A stretch of 64,000 nucleotides of DNA, from NCBI GenBank assembly GCA_030737835.1, contig CM060847.1:18003979-18067978 (forward strand). Reading direction: 5' to 3'. The translations under genes were made by a program, and so were the position numbers. Shown here piece by piece: positions 59,922 through 64,000 of this stretch. Source of the DNA: Acorus gramineus. Lineage: Eukaryota > Streptophyta > Magnoliopsida > Acorales > Acoraceae. The notes below the pieces were generated by a model. The model made no database searches and was not told where the DNA came from. It worked only from the letters and a program-made list of their open reading frames with translations. Within the stretch, counting starts at the first letter, position 1. Each line of letters starts with the position of its first letter.

Positions 59922-61179
59922 ATGGATCCTGAACATGAGATCCTACTTATTATGGTGATATATTTCATACATGATCATCTGGATCAAGATTGGGCACGAA
60001 GAGTAGTTCATGATTCTAGTTTGAGTGGGGCTGAATATATGAATTCGATACTTCATGGACACCCACGCCCGTGTCAAGATTTATTTCGCATGGAACAGGC
60101 AGTGTTCAAGGCATTGGTTAAAGAATTCCGAGATGAAGGATGGTTGAAAGACACAAATAACGTGTATGTTGAAGAACAACTGGGTATCTTCCTACTAATT
60201 GTTGGACATAATGCGAGAAACAGAGTTTGCCAGGACCGCTTCCAACACTCTGGGGAGACCATATCCCGATACTTTAGAAAGGTCTTAAAGGCTTGTTTGA
60301 AACTGAGCGAACGAAATATCTCTCCACCCGATTTGTCTCACACACCCGACCAAATTAGGAATAGTTCAAGATTTTACCCCGCATTCAAGGTACGGGCAAC
60401 TTCGTTTCATTGTGGCAATAATTTTTATTGTTATTTTAAACCTCCTAATTACATTAGTGAAAGAGAACTCATTTGGGTTAGTAACATGTTTGTATAGGAT
60501 TGCATCGGCGCGCTGGATGGAACTCTGGTGCATGCAATCATAGATCGGGATAACCAAGTTCCATACAGGGGTCGAAAGGGGGATTGCATGCAAAATGTGC
60601 TTGCCGTGTGCTCTTTTGACATGCTATTTACTTATGTCATGGCAGGGTGGGAAGGAACTGCCCATGATTCGCGCATCTTGTCGGAGACCATTAGAGACCC
60701 TGCCAAATTGTTCCCATTGCCCCCCCCCCCCAAGGAAATATTATCTAGTTGATGCTGGATATACAAATAAAAGGGGATTTCTTGCACCTTACCGAAACGT
60801 TAGGTATTGGTTGGGAGATTATAGGGGGCGTGCAACACCTCAAAACAAAGAGGAGGTGTTCAATCAGTTGCACTCATCGTTGCGCAACGTGATTGAACGC
60901 ACATTTGGTGTGTGGAAGGCACGCTTCCCCATTTTGAAGAGAATGGCATCTTATCCATTTGATGTCCAAGTACGGATAGTTCCTGCAACTATGGCTATTC
61001 ACAATTTTATCAGAAAGAAAAAGCTACATGATTCCCTGTTCGAGCAGTTTCAGAGTACCACAGTTGATGAGGATCATTCTACTGAGCAGCTGTTCCCACA
61101 AGTCCGACCTGAGAACGATCAAATAGAAATGAATCGAGTGCGGGATGAGATTGCCAGTCAGCTAGTGTCTAGGCGTTGA
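59922..61179 (+). pseudogene. Harbinger DDE transposase (one frameshift)
   Basis: Exons are 59922-60389 (GT at 60390) and 60498-61179 (AG at 60496-60497). The N-terminal part MDPEHEILLIMVIYF is followed by an HTH-type region (QLGIFLLIVGHNARNR, RFQHSGETISRYF). The nuclease domain follows: first Asp in CIGALDGT, second Asp in GWEGTAHDSRIL, YLVDAGYTNKRGFLAPY, and Glu in NVIERTFGVWKARF. It belongs to the HARBI1-like DDE_Tnp_4 type that cuts and pastes DNA at TAA/TTA. The frame is lost only at a C12 run (60720-60731). With 11 or 14 C the ORF would continue, so either true decay or a base-calling problem is possible. Confidence 0.87.
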
Positions 61180-61256
61180 TGCACTGTTTGTTGTATTCCT
61201 AGCTATGTATGTACATTATAATGCTATATGTATGATGCATCAATATTTTTGACAGC

Positions 61257-61677
61257 ATGAAGAACACTCATTCTGATATTCATTGTGCCTGTGGCCGAGG
61301 ACCAATGACCCTTCATATGGCACAGACAGATAAGAACTATGGGCGGTGGTTCTTTAGGTGCCCTGCGAGATTGGTACGTGTTCTAACAAGTGCACTGGTC
61401 TTCACTGATAGATATATATGTATTTTTTTGTGTTTCCATATTGATTTGTATATTTGGTTGGATGCAGGACCACCGTGCCTCTTTCATGTGGGCAGATACA
61501 TTGCCTAGGATGGGAGAGTTTCAAGATAACCAACCGCAAATCCTTAGGAAGGTGGAGAAGGACAATGCAGGACCACGGCCAACGGGTTTAATGATTTTCG
61601 GATGTTGTGCATGCTTTTGTATAATGTTGTTGGTGTTTGTTATTTTTGTTTTGCTTTTAATCCTAGCTATCAAGTAA
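61257..61677 (+). CDS. GRF-type zinc-finger protein with C-terminal membrane segment, in Harbinger
   Basis: Exons are 61257-61373 and 61468-61677 (GT at 61374, AG at 61466-61467, phase 0), giving 108 residues. The first exon fits the GRF zinc finger: HCACGRGPM (Cys10, Cys12), then YGRWFFRCP (Cys35). After the splice comes SFMWAD, like the FxxWxD end of the domain. The usual fourth Cys is missing; His41 nearby could substitute. The last about 25 residues (CCACFCIMLLVFVIFVLLL) form one hydrophobic helix. The frame is intact, unlike the other two ORFs. GRF fingers bind single-stranded nucleic acid in other proteins; a role in transposition is inference. It starts 78 bp after the transposase stop, on the same strand. 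Confidence 0.7.
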
Positions 61678-62570
61678 ATGTAGAAGTTCCATTAGCCCAC
61701 AGATGTCTGTAACATTATAAACATCTCTATGGAGCAGTCACTTTTGTAACAAATTTGAAAAAACTATGTCATCTGTGGGAGTGTTGAAATCTGAATAGTA
61801 CTGCTTATTATGTCAGACTAATGAAATTATTAGATTGACTATTACTTGTCTATGTGGATTTTTTTATGTTAAAATGAAACATTTCTATGTTTTCAGTTTT
61901 GTAGAATTTATGTAACTGTCAAACTCTTACAAAAGAGGCCCATCAAGATTTTTTGAAGTCCTCTTTTTTAATTTTAATGATGGCATTTGGATGTGTTTGT
62001 AGTCCAATTAAGGAGTCTTTGCAATCCTATGAGATAGGTGGAAATATATTAAATATCAGAGTTTTCAACGGATTAAACAAACAATCTATTGTTTTTCAAC
62101 ATGTGGGTATCCAGGTGCTATATTGTTTTGGCTCTTCAAAGGGTATTAGTAGTTGATGTATTTTTAACATGTTAAAAAAGAATAATCTTTAGTATCTCCA
62201 AAAAAACATGTTTTTTCCATTTCAACCAAACATCAAAATAACATTCAGCACTTATAAAATGGACCAAAATACCCTTCTAATAAGCACATATGTTAAGTGG
62301 TTAACCAAACACACTTATCTAAAATACTGCTTAATATTTTCCGCTAAACCAAACGCTTTTTTTCCTGAACTCTTAAAGATTATCATCACAACCTCTTTCT
62401 GCACTTATTAATCAGTACTTAAAATCCGCTTTCCGCCGCTGCCAAACACCACCTAAGAAAGTATGTGACAGTCAATAAAAGATTATCACATAGACGATGT
62501 AATTTTTTATTAATTTTTAATAGATTTTTATTAATAAAATATTAAAAATTATATTTATTTTTTTAATACA
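61678..62570. other. Intergenic, right flank of Harbinger
   Basis: AT-rich. 62180-62460 has words such as aaccaaacatcaaaata and ccaaacaccacctaa, reminiscent of DNA-element ends, but no matched terminus is seen. No gene. Confidence 0.35.
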
Positions 62571-62574
62571 CTCT

Positions 62575-62897
62575 TGTCGCCGCTTATTAACTGTCAGAGG
62601 CTTTCTCTCTATCTTTGACAAGAGTGATCCAAACACGCAAAGTGCAAGATTTGGGTGCTTGGGATATTACAGGGATAAGTAGCATCCAGTATGTCATGGA
62701 AACTTCATTTTTGGTGTTTATATCATATTATACATTGGGAACTGCTTATTAGCTGTCAGAGGCTCTCTTTGTCTTTTGACACAAGACATCCGAACACGCA
62801 AATTGCAATATTTGGGTACTTGAGATATCACAGGGATAAGTAGCACCAAGTATGTCATGGAAACTTCATTTTTGGTGTTTATATCATATTATATATA
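62575..62897 (+). repeat. Tandem duplication, about 168-bp unit
   Basis: gcttatta-ctgtcagaggct, aacacgcaaa-tgcaa, acagggataagtagca and gtcatggaaacttcatttt each occur twice, 168 to about 160 bp apart. Confidence 0.85.
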
Positions 62898-63085
62898 CAT
62901 AGACATATAGTTATGCCTTCCGCAACAGTAACACACCCGGGTGAAATCTATACCCACAACACTTGCCCTCTCCTTGATGCCAAACATGGTCATGTTTATT
63001 GTAACTTTAGTTTACATGAACTTTTATGATTATCAATATACATCAGACTATGTTTTTTAAAATAAACTATAAAACAACTTTTTAT

Positions 63086-63214
63086 GCTTGGCGAGGTAGT
63101 TAAGATGTACCATTTGTGGGTGTCCTCACCCTCCTCGGCTGTAGTTATGAGCCTTAATCCCCGTTATTATTGTATCCGTTCCTTGTGGATCTTTCTACTT
63201 AAAAAAAAAAAAAA
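63086..63214 (+). mobile_element. SINE with poly-A tail and 10-bp target duplication
   Basis: The body starts gcttggcgaggtagttaaga (A box-like tggcgaggtagtt), contains gggtgtcctcaccc in the B-box region and ends in a run of about 15 A. It is bracketed by aactttttat at 63076-63085 and 63215-63224, an exact target-site duplication. About 129 bp, no ORF. Confidence 0.8.
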
Positions 63215-63224
63215 AACTTTTTAT

Positions 63225-64000
63225 TATATGAGAGGACATAAAAGAATATTAGTCATTTGTAAATAAATAAAAAAACAGAGCACTGGGTGTTCAAAATAAA
63301 AATGATTTAAATAGCATTATAAGTTATAATCTTAAAAACACCATTTACCTAACTTTTAAATTCTAACATTTTTAAATTATTTTAAGTTTAAATAAATTTT
63401 AATAAATTTAAACAAACATACAACAAATATATATTTTAATATAATAACTATAATTCTCAACTTATAAGTTGTATCAAACATGTACTTAAAGATGGATAAA
63501 CAAAAACAAACCATACTCACCTCCTTAAGCATAGTTATTGGGATTTATTTTTATTTATCAATAAATACCTATTATATTTTTCCCATGTGTTTTTCAAGGA
63601 TTAAAAATTTCTCACTCCCCAATCCATTTACTTATTCACAAAAACAAACTTTGGACGAAAAATAAGGAACAAAGGATTACAACAAGTAGGAGAAAAAAAA
63701 AGCAATTCATATTGAATTAAGCTACAAGATTATGTTATAACCAGTTGTATTTTTAATCATATATCACCTAAATGCATATAACATATACTAGTGAGGTTGA
63801 TTGTAACAGTGCCCTAAGTTATAACTTAAACCAACATGAGTAAAGATTTGAGCACTTGATGTGATGGGCACCATCAATCAACAAAACTAGCTTTGTTTGT
63901 CAGTAAATATTCCTGATCACGTGGCCATCCACTGCAGATTCCAAAACCAATAACAGAGATTTTATATGTCCAAGAGGCTCAAAGCCTTGCCTTACTGGAG
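63225..64000. other. Right end of window, nothing recognised
   Basis: AT-rich sequence. The short ORF at 63480-63665 has no recognisable motif. Confidence 0.3.

Larger units (their letters stand above)
58128..61677 (+). mobile_element. PIF/Harbinger transposon with three ORFs
   Basis: A Myb/SANT-like ORF, a DDE transposase and a GRF zinc-finger ORF lie in the same direction within 3.6 kb. The first two are the standard Harbinger pair. The limits given are those of the coding parts; I could not place the terminal inverted repeats. A ccaaacaccacctaa near 62440 could be a right end with TAA target but has no clear partner. Each of the first two ORFs has disabling changes, partly in homopolymer runs. 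Confidence 0.85.

Overview
The window is nuclear DNA of a flowering plant, probably a eudicot. Genes have GT-AG introns and GC-rich exons in AT-rich surroundings. Plant-specific families occur: a LOB-domain protein, a chloroplast-envelope quinone oxidoreductase homologue and a plant aromatic amino acid decarboxylase. Much of the rest is transposable element sequence: Ty1/copia, Ty3/gypsy-like, PIF/Harbinger, hAT-like MITEs, foldback elements and a SINE. I cannot name the species.

Layout. 183-518 is the last exon of a LOB-domain (LBD) gene whose first exon lies outside the window. 2909-8774 is a 2.93-kb tandem duplication ending just before the start codon of quinone oxidoreductase gene A (8822-12544, 4 exons, 329 aa). 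A decayed antisense copy of the same family follows at 14845-16030. 18817-22188 is a two-exon aromatic amino acid decarboxylase-family gene (490 aa) with MITEs in its intron. 22484-31185 holds nested DNA transposons, a shrunken LTR element, a 275-bp satellite and a gypsy-LTR-like block. 31190-39890 is a second copy of the quinone oxidoreductase segment, with intact gene B (35588-39081). A third, antisense copy (39631-50021) is a pseudogene whose intron holds a 6.9-kb copia element (40440-47380). 52523-57384 is a second copia element with a very GC-rich leader. 58128-61677 is a PIF/Harbinger transposon with Myb-like, DDE transposase and GRF-zinc-finger ORFs. The right end holds a short tandem duplication and a SINE with target-site duplications.

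Main biological points. (1) The decarboxylase keeps the PLP lysine, but the catalytic-loop tyrosine that separates decarboxylases from aldehyde synthases is isoleucine (Ile338). The serine typical of phenolic substrates is kept. (2) About 15 kb is an old segmental duplication. One copy has an LBD gene upstream of the oxidoreductase and the other has the decarboxylase, and about 130 bp of 3' flank is shared by these two unrelated genes. (3) The Harbinger element carries an extra GRF zinc-finger/membrane ORF. I see no RNA genes of rRNA or intact tRNA type, and no CRISPR, as expected for a plant nuclear window. All family calls are from reading motifs; no database search was run.
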